The notes below the pieces were generated by a model. It searched no databases. It saw nothing but the letters and a program-made list of their open reading frames with translations, and was not told the origin of the DNA. A stretch of 32,092 nucleotides of DNA from Methylococcales bacterium (GTDB taxonomy: Bacteria; Pseudomonadota; Gammaproteobacteria; Methylococcales; Methylomonadaceae). The translations under genes were made by a program, and so were the position numbers. Below are positions 8,032 through 17,235 of the stretch, one piece after another. The stretch spans positions 1 through 32,092 of the forward strand of contig JAQTMV010000033.1 in the NCBI GenBank assembly GCA_028714175.1, in the 5' to 3' direction. Within the stretch, counting starts at the first letter, position 1. Every line of letters begins with the position of its first letter.

Positions 8032-9789
8032 TTACCTATGCCTGTTATTTGAGTGCGATTCGACGAGCTTGTCGATCAACGTCGCTTGTTCCTGCATGGT
8101 TTCCTGTAATTTCATGACAGCATTCCGAAGAGACTTAAGCTCGATTTCTTGTTCGCTAACAGCTGCTTCTTCGGAACCTGCGGCCTTGCGAGCGGCTAAT
8201 ACTTCCATAAGCTCGGTCCATTCGCTCGGAAGAACGCCTTCGAGCGTCGGCCTTACGACTTGATTCAGCAGCAGGAACGGCAGCGCGTTTTCGAACTCGA
8301 ATTTGTTAGCGAGTGGTTTATTGGTCTCGTCTGTAAAACCCAACGCGGCGTGCATTAGAGTGAGAGCATCTATGGTCCTGTCTTTATTCATCCAAGTCTG
8401 TGAAAGGAGAGCTGCGAATGGATATTTAGAGGTTTCGCTGGGAGCAACACGCATTGAAGGACTACTGTGAGTTAAGACGTCCAGCGCAGCCGCCGGTAAC
8501 TTTAAACTCCTCTCCCGGAAAGGTGCGCAGCATAGTTTCGCTATGGCCGTACTCAATGTTTCCTGAGAGCCCAAAGGAGAGAGCCAATACTGTAAATTCG
8601 GAAAGGTAAGCACTAAGCGGCGCGGCCCCCAATTACAGACTTCCAGGATATGGCAATCGGATCTACGCACCTTGATTGTCGCTAGAGGCACACAATTGCA
8701 CTCCACAGGCGGCGGGCACGGTGGCAGCAGCGTAGAGCATAAGCAATGTACCCAATATTCAGCGGCGAGTGCTGTTATACGTGATGCGGATAAATTGAAA
8801 GTTTTTTCCCACGCCACCCGCCCTCTGTCAGGCGGATCTGTCAAGGTAATTTGATTGAGATTCTCCAGATAACTACAGTCGTAAGTCGGGTATTCCTGAA
8901 AAAAATCTACCAGCGAGGCTTTGAATTCCTGAAACCACGTATACTTTTTCTGGTTGTTTGCCCCTGGGTCAATTGATGAAAGTATCGCCGTCAAAGCCGA
9001 GCTACATTTATCGTAACGTCTGGTCCATTCTCCTTTGGGCTGATTCTCTCTACCCATGACGGGATTTGTCGGTGCTTTATAAGCGACAAACGAGTACCCC
9101 TCGCAGGTGACTGTTGGCTCGCACTGCGGCGGCGGGTTGCGCTGGGTCGACTGGCATCCATTGCTGTTTTTCTTGCCGACGTTGCCCTGAGTATGACAAC
9201 TGCAACCGCAGGCGGAGGAACCGCCGCAGTTACAACGCGAGCAACAGGCAGTCCCGCTGCTGCCCCGAAGCGCCGTGACGCCGCGCGATGGCTTTTCGTC
9301 GTAGCAGATCGCCAGAACCCAGGTTTCCGGCAAGTTCTGGCAGTTCTCCTCGCCGGTGTTGCGGAACGGATCGCAGTCCTGCGCATGAGTCGCGGGCCTG
9401 CATTTTTGTATGAGTTCGCAGACATTCACGACTGCATCCTGGCATACCACAATGTCTTCTCCACAGGGACTCAGGGCGTAACCGGTACGTACGGTGACGC
9501 GATCGGGACAAGGATGGCAGACGACCTCCAGCCCGCAGACCACGCCCGAGCCGTGCAGGTAACGGTTGTGCAGTTTGTTCTTCTCGACGATATAGTGTTC
9601 CAGGCGGTTCAGGTCTTCCTCGGTCAATAGCTGTCCGGCGAAAAAGCGCGGCCGGCACAGACATTCGAGGCCGCCGCATTCGGGGCACTCAGGCAAGGAC
9701 TTGCATGTGCCGGGATCATCTCTCGTCCGGGCAGCTTTTGCTGCTTCGGCGTTTATTTTTTGTCGAACCGCGGATTGACTTGCGCTCAT
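8032..9789 (-). CDS. Cys-rich eCIS protein with shared fibre/baseplate module
   Basis: 585 residues. The shared module occupies about residues 44-165: RPRFFAGQLLTEEDLNRLEH, then K-NKLHNRYLHGSGVVCGLEV. A CPEC/CLC cluster (35-45) precedes it and a strikingly Cys-rich loop follows (about 181-199, with CCSRCNCGG and CGCSCH). The middle is globular and unidentified. A coiled coil occupies about 540-575 and the C-terminus is polar. The Cys spacing suggests metal binding or a disulfide knot, but no named zinc-finger pattern fits cleanly. The start ATG at 9789 has TGGAG upstream. The stop is 13 bases before the fibre gene, so the two are probably co-translated. The function is not known; a particle component is likely from the paralogy and position. 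Confidence 0.75.
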   Translation of the reverse strand: MSASQSAVRQKINAEAAKAARTRDDPGTCKSLPECPECGGLECLCRPRFFAGQLLTEEDLNRLEHYIVEKNKLHNRYLHGSGVVCGLEVVCHPCPDRVTVRTGYALSPCGEDIVVCQDAVVNVCELIQKCRPATHAQDCDPFRNTGEENCQNLPETWVLAICYDEKPSRGVTALRGSSGTACCSRCNCGGSSACGCSCHTQGNVGKKNSNGCQSTQRNPPPQCEPTVTCEGYSFVAYKAPTNPVMGRENQPKGEWTRRYDKCSSALTAILSSIDPGANNQKKYTWFQEFKASLVDFFQEYPTYDCSYLENLNQITLTDPPDRGRVAWEKTFNLSASRITALAAEYWVHCLCSTLLPPCPPPVECNCVPLATIKVRRSDCHILEVCNWGPRRLVLTFPNLQYWLSPLGSQETLSTAIAKLCCAPFRERSLKLPAAALDVLTHSSPSMRVAPSETSKYPFAALLSQTWMNKDRTIDALTLMHAALGFTDETNKPLANKFEFENALPFLLLNQVVRPTLEGVLPSEWTELMEVLAARKAAGSEEAAVSEQEIELKSLRNAVMKLQETMQEQATLIDKLVESHSNNRHR

Positions 9790-9815
9790 GAGTTATCTCC
9801 AGTTACTAATTCTTT

Positions 9816-9838
9816 GTCGTTCTACGTCTGTGAACGAC
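9816..9838. repeat. intercistronic inverted repeat
   Basis: GTCGTTC (9816-9822) and GAACGAC (9832-9838) form a perfect 7-bp stem with a 9-base loop. It lies in the only long gap (124 bases) inside the eCIS operon, just upstream of the ribosome-binding site of the Cys-rich gene. No U-run follows it on either strand, so it is not a standard terminator. It could be an mRNA processing or stability element, or chance. Confidence 0.35.
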
Positions 9839-9913
9839 GTTGCATCCTAAATGGTTGTGTTTGCTGGTCCTTATAAACCAGACTGTTGCCTGCCTTATCA
9901 TGGGGCTTTTACC

Positions 9914-12900
9914 CTATTCGCTGATTACCGAGAACCAGCTTTCGAATGTGCCGCCCTGGATACCTGGCTGTTTATCAAGAGGCATGCCAACCGGTGGAAT
10001 CGAACGGTCGCCAGAGGGAAGCTCAGCTCGCACGAACTCAGCATCGATGGCACGGTTGTTGGTATCTTTGACGAAATCCCCCCGCAGGACAATCCAGAGG
10101 CTTTGGACATTGCCGTTGATGATTTCGCGCGCGATTGGAATTTCGGGGTCCAGGATGAATGCAACTCCACGGGCTTTTGTACCGTCAGTGCTTACTGTTG
10201 CTTTCACAATACGTCCCGCATTTTTTACAATTCGATCGTTTACATCCAGGTCTAAATCAACAGGAATAGTGGTTCCGCGTATAGGACAGCGACAGGCAAA
10301 ACTTGAGGAAATATCTTCCTCACGGGGAGTTTCTACCAACACCTGAAAAATGTGTTCAGCGTCAATGGTGTTTTTAACGTCAACTTCGGCTGTAAAGCCG
10401 ATAACTATCCCAAAGCGTTCTTCTCCTTCTATCTGAACCCTAAAATCTTCGCGCCTTTGGGGTTTGTCATGCAACCAGCTGAGAGCTTCGATGCGAGTCA
10501 AACCTAACTCTAATCCTTGGTCGTTATTAGTTCCATCGCACCCTCGTGGGATTTCCAATTTCAGAGTACGTTTCCCGTTAATTATTTCTAAAACCGGTTC
10601 GGCAGGTGTTGGTTCGCATTCAATAATTGTTACTTGCACTGCATCAATGCTTAGGCCGTCCAGTCCTGGTGGCCCTTGCGTACCCGTTCCACCGGGCCCG
10701 TGCTGCATCAAGCATTCGATCATTCCCAGCAAAACCTGAGTGCTTGGCAGCAACTGACGCCCTTTCCGGTTATCTATGCGGGTAGTGTGCGCAGCCCTGT
10801 CTTCGTCGGGCGTCTTGGGCGGGTCGATCTGATCCTCGATTTTGTCGCCAACCTGATAATGTTCGATAGTCGCGATCACCACGCAGTTGGAGGTGTCGCA
10901 TTGCGGACAGCCGTATAGATGACGCCAGAGAATTTCTTCGCAGGCATGTTCGCTCACTTCTAGAACCGCTACACCGCCGAGGGCGGGCTTTGTTATAACA
11001 TCAGTGAAAGGAATATAAAGATGCGCTCCTGAATCGGAGACAACAATTTGTTTGCTGGCATCACCTACTTTGAAGGGTCTTCCCACTACAGGTGAGAGCT
11101 TCTGCTGTATTTGATAAAGGTTTACTGCTTGAACGTAGCTCGTCGCTCCCTTCTGCTCCAGCACATAGGCCCACTGTCCGCCAGGGGAGACCGCCAGAGC
11201 TACAGGCTCATAGTCCAGCGGCACACTTCCAATCAGAATATCCGGATTCAGACCCACGAGGTAGAGCTGCTTATTGCTCTCACTCACCACCGCTAACATG
11301 TCCGGTGCTGTGCTCTTAATGAGGGCAAGCGCAGAGGGGGCCAAGAAGTTAGATAGGGTGATGGGCGCCCCTTTTACCATCGTCACAATATCTAGTCTTT
11401 GTAAGGCATCGCCCCCAGTATCAGTTGTAAAGGCATCTTCCGCCTTGCTACCAATAACTAACCCGTGGAGGTTTGTGGCTAGTTTAACCGATGGGGAAGG
11501 GGCAGGTTGTGGTGTTACGCTGTCGAGGGTAGTAGGCCAGACTAGTACATCACCTTTGGCTCCAAGCAACGCGAACAAACGGTTGTCTGGAGCGGGTGCG
11601 ACAGATAGGAATATGTCGTTGGTGGCGCTTCCAGAAATGGAGGATGTGCTGATCGGCGCATTTCCCATGTTGTTGGCCGTATCCAGCACCACCAATTGAC
11701 GATCGACTGCTCCTGCTCCGCCTGTTCCTTCGGTAACAACATAGATGCGCGCACCATCGTTAGATACCGCAAGTTCGAGCCCTTTTGAGGGCAATGCGTG
11801 TGCGCCTACCACAGTGTAATGGTCTGTATCGAGCTGAAACACGGTTTTCGCGTTGTCGGCTGAAATGACATACATCCGGGGAGGAGTGCCGGAGTACAAT
11901 ACCACACGGGAGGCATGGGCTGGACCGACGGTGCAATGCCATTCTAACTTGAGAGTGTGTAGCTGCGGCGGTTCATCTTTGGAATCGACGATCATCACAT
12001 CGACGTCATAAGACTCAAGGATACGGTTGGGCGCGCAACGGGTATCATCACAACCGCACTCGTCATACAGCACCGGTATCTCTTCGGTCGGGCATTCACG
12101 ATAACGCAGGCAGACCTGAAGGGTATGACGGCTCTCATCCTTCTTATCGATAAGTGTCTTGATGGAAGGCAATTGGGTGATGTCGATGCACTCTTCTTCG
12201 CGTACAACGATCTCGTGTCCGCAGCAATCGATGGCCGTCCCCGGTTCGATACAGATGAAGCGATCCGGGCACTTGTGCTGTTTGACTTTGAGTCCGCAAA
12301 CTACGCCCCAGCCATGCAATCGCTGATGATGATGACGTAGCTTTTCGATGGAATAGCGCTGCTCATCGGTGAAGTCGCGCTCCAGCATCAATTTTCCAGT
12401 AAAGTAGTTATTGCGGATAAACGGCCCTATTTCGCACGCAGGGCAGACCATCTGGGATTCATCATCATGTTTGTGGTGCGTCATTTCGGCCTCTCCTTCT
12501 CCTAATCTTTTTAAGTCAAAAATAGTTGTGGTGCCAATGCGGGCTTCTTTACCAATCTCAAGTGAAGGACCACCCTGTTTATGGGGCGGCGCACCCAATA
12601 CCGATGCTGACCCCAGCGGTGTTTCATTCAGCGTGACGCCTTGCGGCAGCCGCCCGATGACCGAATCGAAGCCGATCAGCGATTGAAAACCGATTCGGAA
12701 GCGCGGTTCCACATACTCTATGTTGTAGAGTGTATGGGCTGGGCTTTCGGCCTTGAGCAGATTCTCCAGCGCCTTGCGTTGCTGATCGGAACAGCGGTAG
12801 CGGGCGGGAACGAACACGGTGAATTTATGGGCATAGACGTGAAACGGATCGCGATACGGGTCTTGGATCGTTTTCAGTTGGGTATGTCCTACCTGAGCGC

Positions 12901-14833
12901 CTTCGCCCAATTGCGAGCGATTGACAATCCGTTTGCCCCATAATACGGCTTGATCCCCCAAACGTCCCGACCCCAGAAATAGCCATCGGCGTAAGCAGTA
13001 GTGCTCCAGGATAAGCGGTGGCGGCTGCCATGCGCAGGGGAGTTTCACGTCCGGCGCGCAGTTGGCGGGTTTTGGACGGCAGCGGGTTTTCAGTTGATCG
13101 CCAGGACAACAATTCTGGTCCGCTTCCATGTCCAGCAATAACAGCAGTTGCTGCCATAGCCCCTGGCGCGTCCCGCGCAAGTCGTAGAGTTTGCCCGCGC
13201 GTTTCAGAAACTGGCGCCGCTTGGCTTCGGGCCAGTGGCGGTCGAGGGTCAAACCAATCCATGACGCCAGCCAGGAGAGAAAATCCACTCCGGTTTTCGG
13301 ATCCCGCTCTGCGGGTGTCGAGAGTGGGTCGAAATAACGCGCCTGAGTGTCGATCGTTTTCTCGATTCTGCGGAAACTGGTGTCGAAAAGGCTGAGAAAG
13401 CGGTCGGTCAAATCCGCACTGACCGGTTCCATACCGAATACGGCGGGGAGATAACGGCGCAGGCTGATGCGCGGAAACTCGGCCACGATGCTTTCGAGAA
13501 TGGGAGTGACCTTCCCGTTGCCCCTGAATTCCAGCCGCAGCCATAAGTAGCGCCCACCACCACTGCGCACCAGACAGTCCCATTCGCCGCCTTCCATCTC
13601 GTTAGCGATTTGTTTGGTTTCCCATGCTAGGTCAGACAGGTTTTGCACTTGGTCATCCGGGAGCAAGGCTTCCGCCGTATAGGTCAAAACCACTACGTGC
13701 GCCCCTGGTGGCATCTCCCCTCGGAGAATAATGCGGTGCCATTGGCATCGGTAAAGCTGGCTGTCCAGCGCCTGGCTGTAGTAAAAGCCCTGTTTGTAGT
13801 AGACCGTAGGAGATGAAAAAACTGTATTGGTCATTACTAAATCGCCGTTCAGGTCGAAGATGCCCCGCTCCGGCGTGGGACGCTTTTTCTGGGTTGCACA
13901 ATTGACTATTTCGGCTTCCGTCTCGGCGCAGAGCCGGCCAAGGTGGAGATTTCCCGCCGCATCTACGGCGAAGGGAAGAGATGGAAACTCCGGTGCCAGT
14001 GCTTCCGGCCGTTCAGCAATCTCTATCTCCGTTCCATCAGTATCCATAACTCGCACGATGGGAGTCACATCATCAATTACTGCATACAGTCGGTCTCGGC
14101 AATCGATGGCTAGATAAGTTACATTTTTGCCGAAACCGGACAGGCATGTTTCCCATCGTCCTGCCGGGCTGAAGCGATGGATGCAGCCGTTCGCGATATC
14201 GCTGACAAAGACTCGGCCCCGACCATCGAATGCGATATCATAAGGTTTCCAAGGTTCTGCGAGTTTGGCATCGGGCGGCGGCCTCCAGTGGCCGCGCAGC
14301 ATGAAGCCGTTCAGCGAAAACACGCTTAGTCGGTGGTTTTCATGGCAGATGCGATCGTCGTTTCGTTTTTTGCGTGTCTGATTTTCGTCGTCGCAGGGTA
14401 CCAACTCCCCACTATCATTGATGCCGGTATCGCAAACGTAGAGATTGCCGGAACAGATACCGATGCCATGCGGCTTCCGGAATTGTCGCGCCCCTCCTCC
14501 CTCGCCGCCGAAGCAGGGAACGGTTTTGAACATGCACTCACAGGGGTCGAATCGCTTCAACTCCAGCGATTTCGAATCCAGCAGATAGATACTGCCGTCC
14601 GGCCCCAGCGCCACATTAGCCGGAACAGTTAGTCCCCCAAAGCTACCGCTTGCCTCTGTCAAAGATCGTCCACTCTCCGGTAGCAGGGCGAGCTTCAGAT
14701 TATTTGTTACTGCCGTCTTTTCTATCTGCTGAGTCAGTTTGGAATCCCGCCAGCCAGTTCGTCCATTCAAAAGCCATGAAGTCGGATCATGTGGCGGTTG
14801 GGGTATCGGTGGTAAAAAATTCTGTGCGCCCAT
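9914..14833 (-). CDS. giant fused eCIS protein: Afp12-like baseplate wedge plus fibre-like half
   Basis: 1639 residues in one open frame. The first half is an NHL-like beta-propeller (about 60-330, e.g. PANVALGPDGSIYLLD), then a phage tail-protein domain of the P2 gpI/Afp12 type (about 458-572, RRYLPAVFGMEP through LYDLRGTRQGLWQQLL), then a C-terminal tail ending near 780. The second half begins at Met784 and carries the shared module (about 803-950, YFTGKLMLERDFTDEQRYSI and H-x-RLHGWGVVCGLKV). A second propeller follows (about 985-1260, YVISADNAKTVFQL-type repeats), then a very short collagen-like GPPGLDG stretch near 1370 and a beta-rich end. Afp12-like proteins are normally about 700-1000 residues, so this is a fusion or two abutting genes. 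The ATG at 14833 follows GAGG and lies nine bases after the baseplate J stop. Confidence 0.85.
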   Translation of the reverse strand: MGAQNFLPPIPQPPHDPTSWLLNGRTGWRDSKLTQQIEKTAVTNNLKLALLPESGRSLTEASGSFGGLTVPANVALGPDGSIYLLDSKSLELKRFDPCECMFKTVPCFGGEGGGARQFRKPHGIGICSGNLYVCDTGINDSGELVPCDDENQTRKKRNDDRICHENHRLSVFSLNGFMLRGHWRPPPDAKLAEPWKPYDIAFDGRGRVFVSDIANGCIHRFSPAGRWETCLSGFGKNVTYLAIDCRDRLYAVIDDVTPIVRVMDTDGTEIEIAERPEALAPEFPSLPFAVDAAGNLHLGRLCAETEAEIVNCATQKKRPTPERGIFDLNGDLVMTNTVFSSPTVYYKQGFYYSQALDSQLYRCQWHRIILRGEMPPGAHVVVLTYTAEALLPDDQVQNLSDLAWETKQIANEMEGGEWDCLVRSGGGRYLWLRLEFRGNGKVTPILESIVAEFPRISLRRYLPAVFGMEPVSADLTDRFLSLFDTSFRRIEKTIDTQARYFDPLSTPAERDPKTGVDFLSWLASWIGLTLDRHWPEAKRRQFLKRAGKLYDLRGTRQGLWQQLLLLLDMEADQNCCPGDQLKTRCRPKPANCAPDVKLPCAWQPPPLILEHYCLRRWLFLGSGRLGDQAVLWGKRIVNRSQLGEGAQVGHTQLKTIQDPYRDPFHVYAHKFTVFVPARYRCSDQQRKALENLLKAESPAHTLYNIEYVEPRFRIGFQSLIGFDSVIGRLPQGVTLNETPLGSASVLGAPPHKQGGPSLEIGKEARIGTTTIFDLKRLGEGEAEMTHHKHDDESQMVCPACEIGPFIRNNYFTGKLMLERDFTDEQRYSIEKLRHHHQRLHGWGVVCGLKVKQHKCPDRFICIEPGTAIDCCGHEIVVREEECIDITQLPSIKTLIDKKDESRHTLQVCLRYRECPTEEIPVLYDECGCDDTRCAPNRILESYDVDVMIVDSKDEPPQLHTLKLEWHCTVGPAHASRVVLYSGTPPRMYVISADNAKTVFQLDTDHYTVVGAHALPSKGLELAVSNDGARIYVVTEGTGGAGAVDRQLVVLDTANNMGNAPISTSSISGSATNDIFLSVAPAPDNRLFALLGAKGDVLVWPTTLDSVTPQPAPSPSVKLATNLHGLVIGSKAEDAFTTDTGGDALQRLDIVTMVKGAPITLSNFLAPSALALIKSTAPDMLAVVSESNKQLYLVGLNPDILIGSVPLDYEPVALAVSPGGQWAYVLEQKGATSYVQAVNLYQIQQKLSPVVGRPFKVGDASKQIVVSDSGAHLYIPFTDVITKPALGGVAVLEVSEHACEEILWRHLYGCPQCDTSNCVVIATIEHYQVGDKIEDQIDPPKTPDEDRAAHTTRIDNRKGRQLLPSTQVLLGMIECLMQHGPGGTGTQGPPGLDGLSIDAVQVTIIECEPTPAEPVLEIINGKRTLKLEIPRGCDGTNNDQGLELGLTRIEALSWLHDKPQRREDFRVQIEGEERFGIVIGFTAEVDVKNTIDAEHIFQVLVETPREEDISSSFACRCPIRGTTIPVDLDLDVNDRIVKNAGRIVKATVSTDGTKARGVAFILDPEIPIAREIINGNVQSLWIVLRGDFVKDTNNRAIDAEFVRAELPSGDRSIPPVGMPLDKQPGIQGGTFESWFSVISE
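12482..12503 (-). promoter_or_regulatory. internal ribosome-binding site and start inside the giant fused gene
   Basis: On the coding strand a purine-rich AGGAGAAGGAGAGG (12503-12490) contains AAGGAG eight bases before an in-frame ATG (12484-12482). It falls exactly at the boundary between the wedge half and the fibre-like half. It is stronger than most gene starts in this operon. Initiation here would yield a separate 856-residue protein besides any full-length product. Confidence 0.6.
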
Positions 14834-14842
14834 TTTTCTGCC

Positions 14843-16819
14843 TCACTCGTCAAAGCTGTATTGCACTTGTATATTGTGCTGCGTGGAGTACACCAGAGCA
14901 TCGTCCTGAATAGGTATATCCCGGCACTCCTCCTGCTGTTCGCCATCGAGTACGATTACGAGGCGTTGAATGCTTTGAACTCCAGGCACGGTGAAAACGT
15001 GCTGGTATACGCGCGAATAGTAGATCGTCCCCCCGAACGGCCAGCCCAGGCCATCTTCACCGCCTTTCAGCGGATGTAAGTAGTCCAGCAGCGTTTTCTC
15101 AATGCGCTCATTGACTTCCGCGAGGTCGGCATTGCCATTCACGATGACTTCGCCCTGAACTTCCACCTGCTGATAAGTCGGCTTGATCACATAAAGCTCG
15201 GTTGTCAGCAGGCGGCGTTGATCAAGATAGGCGCAGACGGTGCGCAATGTGCCCTCGCTCGGCATTGGATTGGGCACATCGGCATCCGGTACAACAATGA
15301 CGGTGACAACACCCGGCACCTTGACACCCGGAAAATCAGGATGAAACAGAGTCAGCGCTTTGGCGCGCTTGACGTTCGCGGCCTGCATCGCGAGGTGCTC
15401 ATAATCTTCGGCGGTCACCGCACGGCAGCGGCTCTTGATTGCTCGCGGGGCGCGTTTTTTTGCTTCGGTCAGCGATTCCTCGTCACGCCCGTTATGGGCT
15501 GCCTGCAAATTGCCGACTCCGTTATCGTCAATGCCATCAATTGAGGTGACGAGCGTCTTGATGGCCTGTGCCGGGACATTGCCGCGCTTGCCGCCGCCGA
15601 TCCGGTAAAGGCGAGCCACGATATTGGCGTCCGGGTTGTTTGGGTTAGCTACCGGGATATGCCCGTTCAGCCCATCGCCAAAGCGAATTTCACCGGTGGT
15701 CCGGTTCAGAGCGAAATGTAGATCCTCGGAAGAGGAGGCCAAGAAATCGTCTACCCGGGTCCAGGCTTGGTAGGCATCACCTTCATCCACCTCCAGATGC
15801 AGACTGTCAGCCAGAACTGGAAAACTGGCGAGACGGAAAACCTGGTTTCGTCGCCCACTGCTACCGCCCAGCACCTCATCAACGATAGTCTCCGCCTGGC
15901 GTGCGGTTACGGTATTGGTTCTGATCGCCAATAACTTAGGAGGCCGCTCATATTGGCTATGCTCGATAAGAGCCCGAATCCAGTAGAGTTCTTCCTTGAT
16001 CTCGCCGATCACAGACCTTTGCATGGCATCTTTGGCTGGTGTTTTCAGCAGGATATGACCGGAACGGGTAAAAGCGTTGGTATCATCCTTTAGAAACTTG
16101 AGGCTTAGCCATTCAGAGCCATTCCAGTATTGCCAACGGAGACGAGCCGGGCCATAAACCGGAGTATCCGGCAGACCGCATTTCAGTGACACGGCCTGCC
16201 CTTCCTGTTGTGAAGTCCATAGAGCCAGATCAAGTTCAATTTGAGGAAAAACTTCTGTCTTTTCTTTAATAAAAAAGCCCAGGTAAAGCGCCGCGCCATC
16301 TCCGGCTAAGGAGCCGAATGGTTGATAGGAGTTAACTGCTTTGTCGTTTTCCTCGCTCAAATCAGTGAAGGTATAGCCGTCGAACGCCTGTAACGAAGTC
16401 AGCTTTGCTTTCAGTGCAAACAGCGCCCGATCCGTCTCAAAGATTAATGGTGGGCCATCGTCCGGGGATTCGGCGCTGACTTGCGTGCGAGCAGGAACAA
16501 TAATAGACTGACTCGGATGATCTTCTTTGACCATGAAAGTGATTTCGGTCAGTGCCGGTTCTGCGGGCTTCAACTCGATGCCGAGCAATTGGAGAAACTT
16601 CAGATAATTCAGCTCCGGAACCTTGGCCATGCGGTATAGCAGCATATCGGTCTGCCAAGCGAAAAGCTGGGCCAGGGTGATGCCAGGATCGCTGTCGTTG
16701 AGGTCGGTCCAGACAGGCGTCCATTCTGGAGTATAGCGGGCAATGCGCGTACGAACCTCAGCAATGATATCATCATAACGGCGATCGTCTATTTTCGGGA
16801 TGTGCTCATCCAATGACAT
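14843..16819 (-). CDS. baseplate J-like assembly protein (Afp11-like)
   Basis: 658 residues. The opening (IDDRRYDDIIAEVRTRIARY, then WTDLNDSDPGITLAQLFAW and MAKVPELNYLKFLQLLGIEL) is the standard start of the 'putative baseplate assembly protein' family of eCIS and related particles. The C-terminal half has the baseplate_J-type segment (KSRCRAVTAEDYEHLAMQAA near residue 467, and a VxGEVIVN stretch). These proteins form the wedge ring around the spike hub. The gene starts two bases after the gp25 stop with GAGGGG upstream, and ends nine bases before the fused Afp12-like gene. It appears intact and full length. Confidence 0.92.
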   Translation of the reverse strand: MSLDEHIPKIDDRRYDDIIAEVRTRIARYTPEWTPVWTDLNDSDPGITLAQLFAWQTDMLLYRMAKVPELNYLKFLQLLGIELKPAEPALTEITFMVKEDHPSQSIIVPARTQVSAESPDDGPPLIFETDRALFALKAKLTSLQAFDGYTFTDLSEENDKAVNSYQPFGSLAGDGAALYLGFFIKEKTEVFPQIELDLALWTSQQEGQAVSLKCGLPDTPVYGPARLRWQYWNGSEWLSLKFLKDDTNAFTRSGHILLKTPAKDAMQRSVIGEIKEELYWIRALIEHSQYERPPKLLAIRTNTVTARQAETIVDEVLGGSSGRRNQVFRLASFPVLADSLHLEVDEGDAYQAWTRVDDFLASSSEDLHFALNRTTGEIRFGDGLNGHIPVANPNNPDANIVARLYRIGGGKRGNVPAQAIKTLVTSIDGIDDNGVGNLQAAHNGRDEESLTEAKKRAPRAIKSRCRAVTAEDYEHLAMQAANVKRAKALTLFHPDFPGVKVPGVVTVIVVPDADVPNPMPSEGTLRTVCAYLDQRRLLTTELYVIKPTYQQVEVQGEVIVNGNADLAEVNERIEKTLLDYLHPLKGGEDGLGWPFGGTIYYSRVYQHVFTVPGVQSIQRLVIVLDGEQQEECRDIPIQDDALVYSTQHNIQVQYSFDE

Positions 16820-16821
16820 GG

Positions 16822-17226
16822 TCAGGTCCCCTCGCGGATATAAAATGGATATACCAGATTGTCCAGCGCATTGTTGGAGCGAATCTGATAGTTGATCCGA
16901 ATCAGCAGAAGATTGAGCTGTTCTGGCGCCGTCTCTGCATTAATGTCCAGCACGTCGATGCGAGGTTCGTAGGCGACTAGAGCCTTACGTACGGTTTGCG
17001 TCACCATTGCGATAGTTCCCGCATTATTAGGGGCAAAGACCAGATCGTGAATACCGCAGCCGAAGTCCGGCTGCATTACCCGCTCGCCCTTGGCCGTGCT
17101 CAGGATCAGGTAAATGGATTCCTCGATACGCTTCTCGTATCTGGCCTGCGCGATCTTACCGCCTGGCGTCACTTGCAGTGGAAACTTCCAACCTACTCCG
17201 AGAAAATCACGTACCTGGTCCGTCAT
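16822..17226 (-). CDS. gp25-like baseplate wedge protein (Afp9-like)
   Basis: 134 residues, the full length of the GPW/gp25 family. The signature runs RIEESIYLILSTAKGERVM, then QPDFGCGIHDLVFAPNN, followed by a helix and a beta-strand end. In T4 and all contractile systems gp25 nucleates the sheath on the baseplate. AGGAG lies six bases before the ATG at 17226. The stop is two bases before the baseplate J start. Confidence 0.95.
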   Translation of the reverse strand: MTDQVRDFLGVGWKFPLQVTPGGKIAQARYEKRIEESIYLILSTAKGERVMQPDFGCGIHDLVFAPNNAGTIAMVTQTVRKALVAYEPRIDVLDINAETAPEQLNLLLIRINYQIRSNNALDNLVYPFYIREGT

Positions 17227-17235
17227 GGCTTGCTC

